Shown: positions 8,477 through 17,573 of the stretch, piece after piece
Numbering within the stretch: position 1 is the first letter of the stretch
How the letters are laid out: each line of letters opens with the position of its first letter
Source: Gemmatimonas sp.
Lineage (GTDB): Bacteria; Gemmatimonadota; Gemmatimonadetes; Gemmatimonadales; Gemmatimonadaceae
Reading direction: 5' to 3'
NCBI RefSeq assembly: GCF_031426495.1
Contig: NZ_JANPLK010000085.1
Location: 1 to 64,000 of the forward strand
DNA: 64,000 nucleotides
Translations under genes and position numbers: made by a program
Notes under the pieces: model-generated
Told to the model about the DNA's origin: nothing
The model's database searches: none
The model's input: the letters and a program-made list of their open reading frames with translations, nothing else

Positions 8477-8667
8477 AACGGCAAACCGCTGATTTCCGCG
8501 GACAACGCACGAATTGGTGCTGTGCAGACCGAGAGCTCCGCATGCCGCGTTAGGCCTGCTGTTTGTTGTTCAACGACAAACAGCGACCCCGTGTGCCCCC
8601 CGGACTCCGGAGCGCGCGCGTGCGAATCCGTGTGGGATTCGTGGCAATCCGCGGTCAAAGCTGTTCT
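8477..8667. repeat. 191-bp intergenic hairpin repeat, copy 2
   Basis: Begins AACGGCAAACCGCTGATT and ends at CAAAGCTGTTCT, in the same order and orientation as copy 1. Its central palindrome (8559-8583) is CTGTTTGTTGTT, C, AACGACAAACAG: twelve pairs including one G-T wobble, and it differs from copy 1 in outer arm sequence while staying paired. That suggests selection for a stem and not for bases alone. The tip TTGTTCAA is invariant. No coding sense; no transposase nearby. Confidence 0.85.
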
Positions 8668-8722
8668 GCAACGGTTGCTGCACAGCTCTGCTTCACTCGA
8701 CGCACCAGAAGTGGTCAACGCG

Positions 8723-9394
8723 TTACAGCGCGATCACGTCGCGTTCGGCGATCACGAACAGCGTGTCCTGCTCCGACCGCTCGTACATGCCAGAACCGGT
8801 AAAGCTGGAGAAAGCCGGCAGCACCCCGACGCGGGGACCGAACACGAACGTGGCGAGGCGCGCGTGCTGACGGCCGCGGCCGAACACCGAGACGCACGGG
8901 TGCAAATGTCCCGCCAGCACGTAGCCGCCCGCGTGCTCTACCGGCTCGTGCACGCCGATGAATGGTCCGATGGCAAACGGCGCATCCACGCAGACAATAC
9001 CCAACGAAGCCGGTGGATCGCCGGCATGCGCATCGTGATTACCACGCACCAATGTGATCGCGACCTCCGCATGCACCTCGCGCCATACGCCGATCGTGGC
9101 CAGTGTATCAGCATGGCGTCCGGCGCGTGCGTGCAGCAGATCACCCAGCACGACCAGATGGGTTGCCGCCGTATCGTGCAGCACGCGAGACAATCGCGCC
9201 AGGTCGCTGGCCGTGGTGCCCGTGGGCACCGGCACGAACGCGGCCCGAAACGCCGCCGCCTTACCCCAGTGGAGATCGGCGACCACGACGATGCCGCGCT
9301 CGGGGAGCCAGAGCGCGCGATCGGGCAAGAGCACGAGCCGCTCGCCGCCTACGATATGCGTGACGGCGCCGGACGGTATGAGATGCCCCCTCAC
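8723..9394 (-). CDS. pdeM: Ligase-associated metallophosphoesterase (MPE)
   Basis: 223 residues with the complete calcineurin-like metal-binding set: VVVADLHWGKAAAFR (Asp40, His42), VVLGDLLHAR, VRGNHDAHAGD and LAGHLHP. DLHWGKA is distinctive of the DNA-repair-associated subgroup. The homologue in Pseudomonas putida is a manganese-dependent DNA endonuclease/phosphodiesterase encoded with Lhr-Core, ligase and Exo. Here it is the last gene of the same four-gene cluster and its ATG overlaps the stop of the helicase gene by four bases. Cytosolic; no signal peptide. Function is inferred from family and context and is well supported. Confidence 0.93.
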   Translation of the reverse strand: MRGHLIPSGAVTHIVGGERLVLLPDRALWLPERGIVVVADLHWGKAAAFRAAFVPVPTGTTASDLARLSRVLHDTAATHLVVLGDLLHARAGRHADTLATIGVWREVHAEVAITLVRGNHDAHAGDPPASLGIVCVDAPFAIGPFIGVHEPVEHAGGYVLAGHLHPCVSVFGRGRQHARLATFVFGPRVGVLPAFSSFTGSGMYERSEQDTLFVIAERDVIAL

Positions 9395-11922
9395 GTCACC
9401 ACCTTCGTGGCACGGCCCGCATGCGCGCGGAATGTCATCGACGTGCCCGATCGTGTCGACTTCTCGGCCGCGACCGTCATGCGGCGCACCCGATCCGCCA
9501 GCTTCTCCGAGGTCACACGCGACCGCGTAGAGTCGACCAACAGCGGAAAGGCGAGCGGCGTCGGACGCTCGACATCGATCACGCGCACGATGCTTTCCGA
9601 CAGGCGCTGCAGCACACGGCCCAAGCGGCTCGATTCGAGCTGCCGCTCGAGCACCTCACGACGGGCCTGCTGCACCAACAGGTTCTCGGGATCGTAGTTC
9701 ACGAACACATCGTACAACAATCCACTCGACGCCTGCATCTGCTTGACCGATTTCGACTGCCCCGGATAGCCTCCGAAAATCAAGCCGGCAACCCGAGCGA
9801 TCTCCCGGAACTGCCGTCGGGCCAGCTCAGCGGCATTGAGGCTGTGCGTGATATCGTGCAGCAGGTGCTCCGTCGCCAGTAAGCCCGACTCCAATGCCTC
9901 TTCCAGCGGCGCGGCGTCGGCGGTGAGCAGCTCGAATCCATAATCGTTACAGGAGAACGAGAACGAGATTGGCGTCAGCTGCGCCATGCGATACGCAAAC
10001 AGCGCGGCGAGTCCCTCGTGCACCAAGCGGCCTTCGAACGGATACACGAACAGGTGATGACCGTCGCGGGTTTCGCAGCGCTCGATGAGCAGCTCATCCG
10101 GCCGCGGAATGATGCTGCGCTCGGCCTGCAGCGTGAGTACCGGCTGGACCGCCTGCATCTCGGGATCGCTGTACACGCCCTGTCGCGCCTCCTCGAGCTT
10201 CGCCCGTACCGCGTGCGAGAGCTCGGTGCTGAGTGGCATGCGGGCGCCCTGCCAGCGCGGAATCGCCCCGGTGATGCCCTTCGCCTTGCGTACCCATGCC
10301 GTGAGATCGCGCAGCCGCACGAACTCCAGCGGTGTGCCGGCGAAAATGAACTTGTCGCCCGGGGCGAGACGAGACACGAACGACTCTTCCACCGTGCCGA
10401 GTCGGCCGCCCTTGAGATAGCGCACGGCGATGGCGGCGTCACTGACGATGGTGCCGATGTTCAGCACATGTCGCATTGCGACACGGCGATCGGTCACCAT
10501 GTAGCGATCCCCCACCAGTTGTACGCGCGCATACTCGGGATAGGCCTTCAGGGCATTACCGCCGCGCGTCACGAAGTCGATGACCCAATCCAGCTCCACC
10601 TCGGTGAGGCGGCGATAGGCTCGTGTGGAACGCAGCTCCAACAGCACGTCGTCACGGGTGAACCCTCCACCCAGCGCGAGCGTGACCAGATGCTGCGCCA
10701 GGAGATCGAGTGGACGATCGAGCGGTTCACGACTCTCGATCGCGCCGGCGCGCATGGCGTCACGGGCGGCGGCCACTTCCACCAGCTCGAACGCATGCGT
10801 GGGCACGCACAGAATGCGCGACACGCGCCCCGGTGAATGCCCCGACCGACCGGCCCGCTGCATCAGGCGTGCGACGCCTTTGGGGCTGCCGATCTGCATG
10901 ACGAGGTCGACCGGTGAGAAGTCCACGCCAAGATCCAGCGAGCTGGTGGCCACTACCACGCGATAGCGCCCCGTCTTGAGTCCGTCTTCCACGTCCTCCC
11001 GCTGCGTGCGTGAGAGCGAACCGTGATGAATCGCGGTGAACTCGAACCACGCCGGATTGGCCGCGATGATGGATTGAAACCAGATCTCACATTGCGAGCG
11101 TGTGTTGGTGAACACGATCGCACTCTGTGCGGCCTCGAGGCGCTGCATGACCTCGGGCAACAGCTTGGTGTTGAGGTGCCCCGCCCACGGAAACCGGTCG
11201 ATGGTGTCCGGGGTGAGCGCCTCGACCTGGGTGTCTTTCGGCACGATGCCACGCACGAGTCGTCGCGCGTGTGGGGCGCCGTCGGCACGGTAGCCCAGCA
11301 GCGTGTCGGCTGCGGTGTCGAGATTGCCCAACGTGGCCGACACACCCCACGTGCGGAGCTGGGGACAGATGCGTCGCAGGCGCGCCAGCGCCAACTCCAC
11401 CTGCGCGCCGCGTTTGGTGGAGAGCAGCTCGTGCCACTCGTCGACCACAATGCAGCGCAGGTCGGAGAATATCGCCTCGTGATCCTTGCGACAGAGCAGC
11501 AGTGAGAGCGACTCTGGCGTGGTCACGAGCGCTGACGGCAACCGGTCGCGCTGTCGCGCGCGTCGAGCGGCGGTCGTATCACCAGTGCGCGATTCGACGG
11601 TCCACGGCAGGCCCATCGCTTCAATCGGCTCACGCAATGCCTGCTCGGTATCGGCCGCGAGCGCCCGCAGCGGCGTGATCCAGAGTACCCGCAATGGCGC
11701 GCCGTCGGCACGACGACGCAGGGTGCGCGGCACTTCGTGCTCGGCCAGCGCTTCGAGTACGGGTCCCATCCAGGCGGCGTACGTTTTGCCGGTGCCGGTG
11801 GCGGCGTGAATGAGTCCCGACTCGCCGCTGGCGTAGGCGCTCCACACTTCACGCTGAAAGGCAAACGGACTCCATCCACGCGTGCCAAACCACTGCTCGA
11901 GCCGTGCTACTGCGTCACTCAC
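9391..11922 (-). CDS. Ligase-associated Lhr-Core DEXH-box DNA helicase
   Basis: Start set to the GTG at 11922, which opens VSDAVARLEQWFGTRGW, the usual N-terminus, and overlaps the ligase stop by eight bases; upstream in-frame sequence is the antisense of the ligase gene. The 843-residue protein has Walker A ATGTGKT (41-47), the DExH box VVDEWHELLSTKRG, the motif ALVTTPESLSLLL, SATLGNLD, and in RecA domain 2 the VVATSSLDLGVDF and LMQRAGRSGHSPG motifs. The C-terminal winged-helix and beta-barrel parts of the Lhr core follow. Lhr-Core proteins are 3'-5' translocases that unwind RNA:DNA hybrids and take part in DNA damage repair. It is the third gene of the exo-lig-lhr-mpe cluster. Confidence 0.93.
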   Translation of the reverse strand: MSDAVARLEQWFGTRGWSPFAFQREVWSAYASGESGLIHAATGTGKTYAAWMGPVLEALAEHEVPRTLRRRADGAPLRVLWITPLRALAADTEQALREPIEAMGLPWTVESRTGDTTAARRARQRDRLPSALVTTPESLSLLLCRKDHEAIFSDLRCIVVDEWHELLSTKRGAQVELALARLRRICPQLRTWGVSATLGNLDTAADTLLGYRADGAPHARRLVRGIVPKDTQVEALTPDTIDRFPWAGHLNTKLLPEVMQRLEAAQSAIVFTNTRSQCEIWFQSIIAANPAWFEFTAIHHGSLSRTQREDVEDGLKTGRYRVVVATSSLDLGVDFSPVDLVMQIGSPKGVARLMQRAGRSGHSPGRVSRILCVPTHAFELVEVAAARDAMRAGAIESREPLDRPLDLLAQHLVTLALGGGFTRDDVLLELRSTRAYRRLTEVELDWVIDFVTRGGNALKAYPEYARVQLVGDRYMVTDRRVAMRHVLNIGTIVSDAAIAVRYLKGGRLGTVEESFVSRLAPGDKFIFAGTPLEFVRLRDLTAWVRKAKGITGAIPRWQGARMPLSTELSHAVRAKLEEARQGVYSDPEMQAVQPVLTLQAERSIIPRPDELLIERCETRDGHHLFVYPFEGRLVHEGLAALFAYRMAQLTPISFSFSCNDYGFELLTADAAPLEEALESGLLATEHLLHDITHSLNAAELARRQFREIARVAGLIFGGYPGQSKSVKQMQASSGLLYDVFVNYDPENLLVQQARREVLERQLESSRLGRVLQRLSESIVRVIDVERPTPLAFPLLVDSTRSRVTSEKLADRVRRMTVAAEKSTRSGTSMTFRAHAGRATKVVT

Positions 11923-13519
11923 CGGCGGGCTCCGAGTTGAGCAGTGCCTTGACCGTGTCCAGCGTATCCGCCTCGCTGGCCGGTTTGTCACGACGCCACC
12001 GCGCCATGCGCGGAAAGCGCACCGCGATGCCACTCTTGTGGCGCGTGCTGCGCTGAATGCCCTCGAAGGCCAGTTCGAACACGAGCTCCGGCTTTACGGT
12101 GCGTACCGGTCCGAACTTCTCGAGCGTGTTGCGACGCACGAAGGCGTCCACCTCGCGGATCTCGGCGTCGGTGAGTCCTGAATACGCCTTCGCAAAGGGC
12201 ACGAGCGCGTCACCGTCCCAGATAGCGAACGTGTAGTCGGTAAAGAGTCCGGCGCGCCGACCGTGTCCCGCCTGCGCATATACCAATACCGCATCGACCG
12301 TGAGTGGATTCACCTTCCACTTCCACCAGTCCCCGACCTTGCGACCGACGCCATAGGGCGACACGCGACGCTTCAGCATGAGTCCTTCGGCCTGCATGTC
12401 GCGCGAACGTTCGCGGGCGTCGCGTGCGGCACTCCACGACGACACGTCGAGTACCGGCGACATTCCCATCGACGCACCACCGGGAAGTCGCGAGACGATG
12501 GACACGGCCAGCGCGCGGCGATCACGCATGGGCCGGTCACGCACATCGACGCCATCCGCCTCGAGGCAGTCGTACACGAGCAGATGGCAGGGCACGTCGG
12601 CCAAGAGTTTCTTGCCCACCGTCTTGCGGCCGATGCGCCGTTGCAGTTCACTGAACGGCAGCGGCTTGCCGTCACGCCAGGCCAAGAGTTCGCCGTCGAG
12701 CACAGTGCCATCAGGCAACCACGTGGCGCTCGCTTCGACTTCGGGAAAGCGATCGGCCAGCAGCTCCTCGCCGCGGCTCCACAAGAAGGTGCGCCCACGA
12801 CGCCGTACAAGCTGTGCGCGAATCCCGTCCCACTTCCACTCCAGCTGCCAGTCGTCGGGCGCGCCCAGTGATTCGAGCTCGGCCTCAAGCGGATACGCGA
12901 GGTAGAACGGGTAGGGTCGACTCCAGTCGGCGTCAGTGGTTTCAGTGGCGACCAGCTGCGTGAACCACGCCGCGCTCGGCTCCCATTGTCCCATGAGACG
13001 ATGCGCGATGGTCTCGGCGTTGATCCCGCTCACCTGGGCGAGCGCGCGCACTACGAGACCGTCGGACACGCCGACGCGAAATGATCCCGTGAGCAGTTTG
13101 TTGAAGAGAAAGCGCGAGGTGCCGTTGAGCGCCTCCCACGCGTGCCGCAACGCGTCGCGTTGCACATCGCTGTCCATCCGGGCGAGTGGTAGCAGCCGCT
13201 CTTCCACCCACCAAGCAAGCGTATGCGCGTCGTTGGCGTCGCTCTCGGGCACCAACAGCGAAATCGTTTCGGCCAGGTCGCCGGCTTGCGCGTAGCACTC
13301 TTCGAACAGCCACGCCGGTACATCGGCGGCCTGGGCCGCCCAGGCGCGCAAGTCGGGGGCGCGTACCAGTCGTTTTGGTCTGCGACCCAACAGAAACGCG
13401 ACGGCCCAGGCGGCATCCGGCGCGGCGGCGGCGTTGAAGTACGCCACGAGTGCAGCAACCTTCTCGCTGGTCGCCGTCGTGGCGTCAATCGTATCGTACA
13501 GCGCGGCGAACTGTCTCAT
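11915..13519 (-). CDS. Ligase-associated ATP-dependent DNA ligase
   Basis: 534 residues. The N-terminal ~200 residues are the helical DNA-binding domain (FAALYDTIDATTATSEKVAA). The nucleotidyltransferase core has the adenylylated lysine K229 in EWKWDGIRAQLV, then WSRGEELLADRFPE, VLDGELLAW, MLKRRVSPYGVGRK and WWKWKVNPLTVDAVL (motif V). The OB-fold domain ends the protein. It seals nicks using ATP and lacks the primase and phosphoesterase domains of NHEJ LigD. The start overlaps the exonuclease stop (ATGA) and the stop is overlapped by the helicase GTG start, so all four genes are translationally coupled. The clustering marks it as a repair ligase; the replicative NAD ligase would lie elsewhere. 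Confidence 0.94.
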   Translation of the reverse strand: MRQFAALYDTIDATTATSEKVAALVAYFNAAAAPDAAWAVAFLLGRRPKRLVRAPDLRAWAAQAADVPAWLFEECYAQAGDLAETISLLVPESDANDAHTLAWWVEERLLPLARMDSDVQRDALRHAWEALNGTSRFLFNKLLTGSFRVGVSDGLVVRALAQVSGINAETIAHRLMGQWEPSAAWFTQLVATETTDADWSRPYPFYLAYPLEAELESLGAPDDWQLEWKWDGIRAQLVRRRGRTFLWSRGEELLADRFPEVEASATWLPDGTVLDGELLAWRDGKPLPFSELQRRIGRKTVGKKLLADVPCHLLVYDCLEADGVDVRDRPMRDRRALAVSIVSRLPGGASMGMSPVLDVSSWSAARDARERSRDMQAEGLMLKRRVSPYGVGRKVGDWWKWKVNPLTVDAVLVYAQAGHGRRAGLFTDYTFAIWDGDALVPFAKAYSGLTDAEIREVDAFVRRNTLEKFGPVRTVKPELVFELAFEGIQRSTRHKSGIAVRFPRMARWRRDKPASEADTLDTVKALLNSEPAGE

Positions 13520-14532
13520 GACGCTGTATCCACCGTGACGTCATCGCGCTCGCCCTCGTAGCGCGTCGCGATGGCCCGCGCATCGAGACCGTGGTCGGTG
13601 AGCCACTTCACCACGGGACCGGTGAAGCCATGCGTGACCCAGACCCGCTCGGCGCCGGTGGCGCTGATCGCGCTGAGCAACTGCGGCCAATCCACGTGGT
13701 CACTGAGGGTAAAGCCCGTGTCGACTCCGCGTCGTCGTCGCGCTCCGCGCACTTGCATCCAGCCGCTGGCAAAGGCGGCGCGCGTGCTGCCGAAGCGACG
13801 CGCCCAGGCCGATCCGTCGGCGCTCGGGGGCGCCACTACGATCGCTCGCGATGTGGCCGATGCTTTCGTGGCCGTGAGCGCATACAGCGTGCTGGGCATC
13901 GCGATGCCGCCGTCGCGGTACACCTGCGTCATACGCTCCACGGCGCCGTGCGTGAGGATCGGTCCGATGGAGGGGTCGAGACCGGCCAGCATGCGCTGTG
14001 CCTTGCCGAGTGCGTAGCCGTACAGCAACGACACATGTCCGTCATTCGCGTTCTGGGTCCACCACGTGTTGATGTCGGCGAACACCCGTTGCTGGTTCGG
14101 CCAACGGTAGATCGGTAGGCCGAACGTACTTTCCGTGATGAACGTGTGACAGCGGACGGGCTCCCACGCGGCGCAGGTGGGATCGGGGTCGGTCTTGTAA
14201 TCGCCGGACACCACCCAGACCTCGCCGCGATACGCGAGGCGGATCTGGGCCGAGCCCAGGATGTGTCCGGCTGGGTGAAACGACACGGTGACGCCGTTGA
14301 TGTCACGCGTCTCGCCATAGGCAATCGATTCGAGGCCGGCCGACCATGCGCCGAGTCGTTCACGGGAGACACCTTCGCCATCGCGCGCCACGAGGTAGCG
14401 CTCACATCCCCACGTGAGGTGATCGCCGTGCGCATGCGTGATGAGCGCGCGCGGCACGGGAGCCCACGGGTCGATATAGCAATCGGCGGCGGCACAGTAG
14501 AGTCCGCGCGCGGTCTCGGTGAGCAGGGACAT
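13516..14532 (-). CDS. Ligase-associated DNA exonuclease, MBL fold
   Basis: Start at the ATG at 14532 (MSLLTETARGLYC); upstream in-frame codons read through low-complexity sequence. The 338-residue protein has the metallo-beta-lactamase motif HAHGDH at residues 33-38, FHPAGHILGSAQ, VVSGDYKTDPDPTC and TESTFGLP, which place it with SNM1/CPSF-like nucleases. The Pseudomonas putida homologue of this cluster is a 3' exonuclease. First gene of the cluster; a divergent TPR-CHAT gene starts 104 bases away. Cytosolic. Confidence 0.92.
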   Translation of the reverse strand: MSLLTETARGLYCAAADCYIDPWAPVPRALITHAHGDHLTWGCERYLVARDGEGVSRERLGAWSAGLESIAYGETRDINGVTVSFHPAGHILGSAQIRLAYRGEVWVVSGDYKTDPDPTCAAWEPVRCHTFITESTFGLPIYRWPNQQRVFADINTWWTQNANDGHVSLLYGYALGKAQRMLAGLDPSIGPILTHGAVERMTQVYRDGGIAMPSTLYALTATKASATSRAIVVAPPSADGSAWARRFGSTRAAFASGWMQVRGARRRRGVDTGFTLSDHVDWPQLLSAISATGAERVWVTHGFTGPVVKWLTDHGLDARAIATRYEGERDDVTVDTAS

Positions 14533-14636
14533 GATCTTCTGAGTGTCCGACCGTGCGTTCAGGTTCCCGCTGAGTACCCCGAAAGGCGCGAAGCTCTCTC
14601 GACAGTGTGCGCCTGGGACGTGCAGATTGGTGGACG

Positions 14637-17573
14637 ATGCGTCTCGCTGCCCTTCGATCGTTGAATGCTTACCTGTTCCACCGCGCGCGGTCCGTTTCGG
14701 GCGTGCCGACGGTGCTGGCGCTCGCCGTGCTGGCGGGTGCCGTCGACGCGTTGTCTCCCCGCGTGCTGCGGGCACAGCGCGCTACGTTCGCGTCCGACCC
14801 GGCGCGGCTCGTACGCGAGGTCGTGCGCGAAGCGGACACCGCGGGCGTGCTGGCGGCGGAACAGCGCTGGCGGCCGCGGGTGCGTGGCGATCGGTACATG
14901 ACCGCGCTGCTCGATGGTTCTCTGGCACGGCTGCGTTATCGCAGTGACGAAGCGACGCGACAGTATCGCGTGGCGCAGTCGGACTCACTGAGTCGCACCG
15001 GTGCCTACGCGATGATGGGCTTGGCCTCGGTGAGCGGACAGCGCTCACAGTACACGGAGGCGCTCTCGTTGTACCGGCGGGCGGCGCGGCGCATGGCCCA
15101 ACTCGGTGATTCGGCCGGCCAGGTCGAAGCCATGCTCGGTGAGTCGATGACCGTGTTGCGGACCGCCGGCATTGAACCGGCGAAGCAGCTCTTTCGCGAC
15201 GCGGCTGTGCTGCTCCCCGCTGGCGATGCCTGGTTGCGGGCCCGGCAGCGATGCCTGCTCCTCCAGGTCCAGGTGCGCGCGAGCGAAGTGATTACCGACA
15301 GCAGTTGGCAATTGGCGCTCAACGACGCGAAGCCGCAGGGCCCGCGGGTGTACGCCGACTGCCTCTTTGCGCAGGCGCAGTATCTCGACGGGCGCGGAAA
15401 TCGCCAGCAGGTCGGCATCGTACTCGATACACTTGCCAGCGTACAGCGCCGGGCTGGGCTAATGCCGGGGCTAGCGGCCACGCTGCAGTGGAGAGGCACG
15501 ACTTTTATTGTCGGCGGCTATTACTTGGCGGCTCGAAGACGACTGCGAGAGTCGCTCGATGTCGCGCGACAGAGTGAGAGTCGCGGCGGTGAAGCGTGGG
15601 CGATGCTGAATCTCGGGCAGATTGCGCAGCGCACCGGTGCGGTGGGCGACGCCGGCCGCATGCTGACCGAAGCACGAGCGATACTGCTCGAGATCGGTGA
15701 CCGAACCGGGCTGGCGTTTGCCGACCGGTTCATCGCCGAGGGCATGCTGCTGCGAGGGGATCTGGTCGCCGCCGATTCGGCATTCCGTGCGATGGCGTCG
15801 CACAGCGATGCGGTTGCTCCAACGGCGAACGTCGAAGTGCTGTTGACACGCGCCGACATCGCGCGTCGTGAAGGGCAGCTCGCACTGAGCGGTCAGCTGC
15901 TGAATATGGCGGACTCGTTGGCGTCTGCGCGCAACTACACAGGGAATACAACCAATCGTGCCTACCAGCGTGGGCTTTTGGCACTCGAGCACGGCGATGC
16001 GGCGACCGCCCTCGCGATCTGGCGCGCGCTGCTTGGCGTGCGCGGTATGCGCGGTCCGAACAGATTCGAAGTAGAGAGTCGGATCGCCGAGGCGGAAGCC
16101 TCGACGGGCGCGCTCGACGCGGCCTGGCGTGACTTCAGCCAAGCGCAGGCGACGATCGACGGCTGGCGCGCGACGCGGACGCGACGCGAAGATCAGTTAG
16201 CCGCGCTCGCCGACCGACATCTCGATTGGGATCTCGATCTCGGTCTGGCGACCCTCGTGTCGCACTTTGCGGTCGCGCACCGGGATGCCGAAGCGTTATC
16301 CATCGCTGAGTGGCGTCGGGTTCGGAGCCGCGAGCAGCAGGCGCTGCAGCGCGGCGTCCTCGCGGTCGACGGGACGCGTGTCGTCGGTGTGGCAGTTCGT
16401 GCGTTCGACTCGCTTGCGGTCGATCCGCTCCGCATTTCAGCGTTGGCGCGCGCAAGGCTCGCTCGAACGCATGCCGTCGTGAGCTACATCGTGGGTCGTG
16501 GCGGCGAGCCCACCACCGCGTTCGTGCTGACGCGTGACACGCTGGTCAGCGTTCGCATGGCGCCGATCGATTCGTTGGCGTCGCGCATCGAGCGCTTCAG
16601 TGCCTTCCTGCAGGCGGGTCGGTTGATGGCGCCACTCTCGCGCGAGCTAGCGGCCGCGCTGATCGATCCGGTCGTGCGTGCGCTCCCGTCACATATCACG
16701 CGCGTGGTGCTGGTCCCTGACGGCGCGCTACATCGTCTGCCGTTTGTCGCGCTGACCCATCCCGCGGGTGGCGCCTTCATCGAGCACTACGAAGTGGCGG
16801 TTGCGCCGTCGGTAGAGGATGCGCTCGGTGGTGCGGTCGGCGTGCCGCGTTTCCAACGCGATGGCCGCGACGCCTATCGCGCCGTGGTGGTCGGAGCGCC
16901 GGCGACGATGCCGATGATGCCCGGTACCACGTCGTCGTGGTCGGCGCTTCCGGGCGCGCGCGAGGAAGCGCGTCAGGTATCGGGCATGCTGCGTGGCGGC
17001 GAACTGCTCGACGGTCGGGGCGCGACGCGCGATCGGATCTCAACGCGACTCGGCGCCGGTGGACAGATCCTCCATATCGCCAGTCACGCCGTAGCCGATC
17101 CCTCGTCGTTTGACGGCAGCGGTATCGTGGTGCAAGCGACGTCCACCCATGACGGGCTATTCGATCTCGGTGACTTCTCGGCGCAACCGTTGCCGTTCGA
17201 CTTAGTCGTCTTTTCGGCCTGCGCGAGCGGTGACGGCGTGATGTTGAGCGGCCAGGCGCTCCATGGCCTCGTGAGCACGGCGCTGGATGCGGGAGCGCGC
17301 GGCGTGCTGGCCACGCGGTGGCGGGTCGACGACGCGGCGATCGGGCCCTACATGGACGCGTTCTATCGCGCGCAGTTCGCCGGACGCGACGTGGTCTCGT
17401 CGCTGCACGCCGTTCGCACGGCAGCGCTACGCCACGGGGCCTCACCGGCCATCTGGGCGAATCTCGAGTACTTCGGCGATCCGACGCTGCAGCTGACGCT
17501 GCAGGCGCGCCCCGCCAGTGTATGGGGGCGATGGAGCAGTGCCGTCCAGCGCTGGTTCTCGCGCGTCGACTAA
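14637..17573 (+). CDS. TPR-CHAT protein, caspase-like protease candidate
   Basis: Start taken at ATG 14637 (MRLAALRSLNAYLFHRARS); 14607 GTG is possible. The N-terminus has a hydrophobic stretch (GVPTVLALAVLAGAVDAL), so the protein is probably exported or membrane anchored. Residues ~60-560 are tetratricopeptide-like helix pairs (for example EAWAMLNLGQIAQRTGAVGD, GLLALEHGDAATALAIW). The last ~300 residues are a CHAT domain with an intact dyad: His817 in LHIASHAVADP and Cys862 in VVFSACASGDGV, then GARGVLATRWRVDD and a terminal WANLEYFGDPTL. CHAT domains are caspase-fold peptidases, usually activated by a partner bound to the TPR part. Its 3' end overlaps the anti-sigma gene by four bases on the opposite strand. 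Confidence 0.85.
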   Translation: MRLAALRSLNAYLFHRARSVSGVPTVLALAVLAGAVDALSPRVLRAQRATFASDPARLVREVVREADTAGVLAAEQRWRPRVRGDRYMTALLDGSLARLRYRSDEATRQYRVAQSDSLSRTGAYAMMGLASVSGQRSQYTEALSLYRRAARRMAQLGDSAGQVEAMLGESMTVLRTAGIEPAKQLFRDAAVLLPAGDAWLRARQRCLLLQVQVRASEVITDSSWQLALNDAKPQGPRVYADCLFAQAQYLDGRGNRQQVGIVLDTLASVQRRAGLMPGLAATLQWRGTTFIVGGYYLAARRRLRESLDVARQSESRGGEAWAMLNLGQIAQRTGAVGDAGRMLTEARAILLEIGDRTGLAFADRFIAEGMLLRGDLVAADSAFRAMASHSDAVAPTANVEVLLTRADIARREGQLALSGQLLNMADSLASARNYTGNTTNRAYQRGLLALEHGDAATALAIWRALLGVRGMRGPNRFEVESRIAEAEASTGALDAAWRDFSQAQATIDGWRATRTRREDQLAALADRHLDWDLDLGLATLVSHFAVAHRDAEALSIAEWRRVRSREQQALQRGVLAVDGTRVVGVAVRAFDSLAVDPLRISALARARLARTHAVVSYIVGRGGEPTTAFVLTRDTLVSVRMAPIDSLASRIERFSAFLQAGRLMAPLSRELAAALIDPVVRALPSHITRVVLVPDGALHRLPFVALTHPAGGAFIEHYEVAVAPSVEDALGGAVGVPRFQRDGRDAYRAVVVGAPATMPMMPGTTSSWSALPGAREEARQVSGMLRGGELLDGRGATRDRISTRLGAGGQILHIASHAVADPSSFDGSGIVVQATSTHDGLFDLGDFSAQPLPFDLVVFSACASGDGVMLSGQALHGLVSTALDAGARGVLATRWRVDDAAIGPYMDAFYRAQFAGRDVVSSLHAVRTAALRHGASPAIWANLEYFGDPTLQLTLQARPASVWGRWSSAVQRWFSRVD

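Larger units (their letters stand above)
8204..8722. other. Gene-free region carrying two tandem 191-bp repeats
   Basis: 519 bases between the converging DoxX-like gene and pdeM. The content is almost entirely the repeat pair entered below. Long open frames cross it on the plus strand (for example one of 473 codons from 8276 to 9697), but they run antisense through pdeM and the helicase gene and have no domain character, so I do not accept them. Confidence 0.8.

Noticed and set aside
8276..9697. Plus-strand open frame of 473 codons
   Set aside because: It crosses the repeat region and is antisense to pdeM and the helicase gene, which have full catalytic motifs. The translation has no domain and is Arg/Ala/His-rich.
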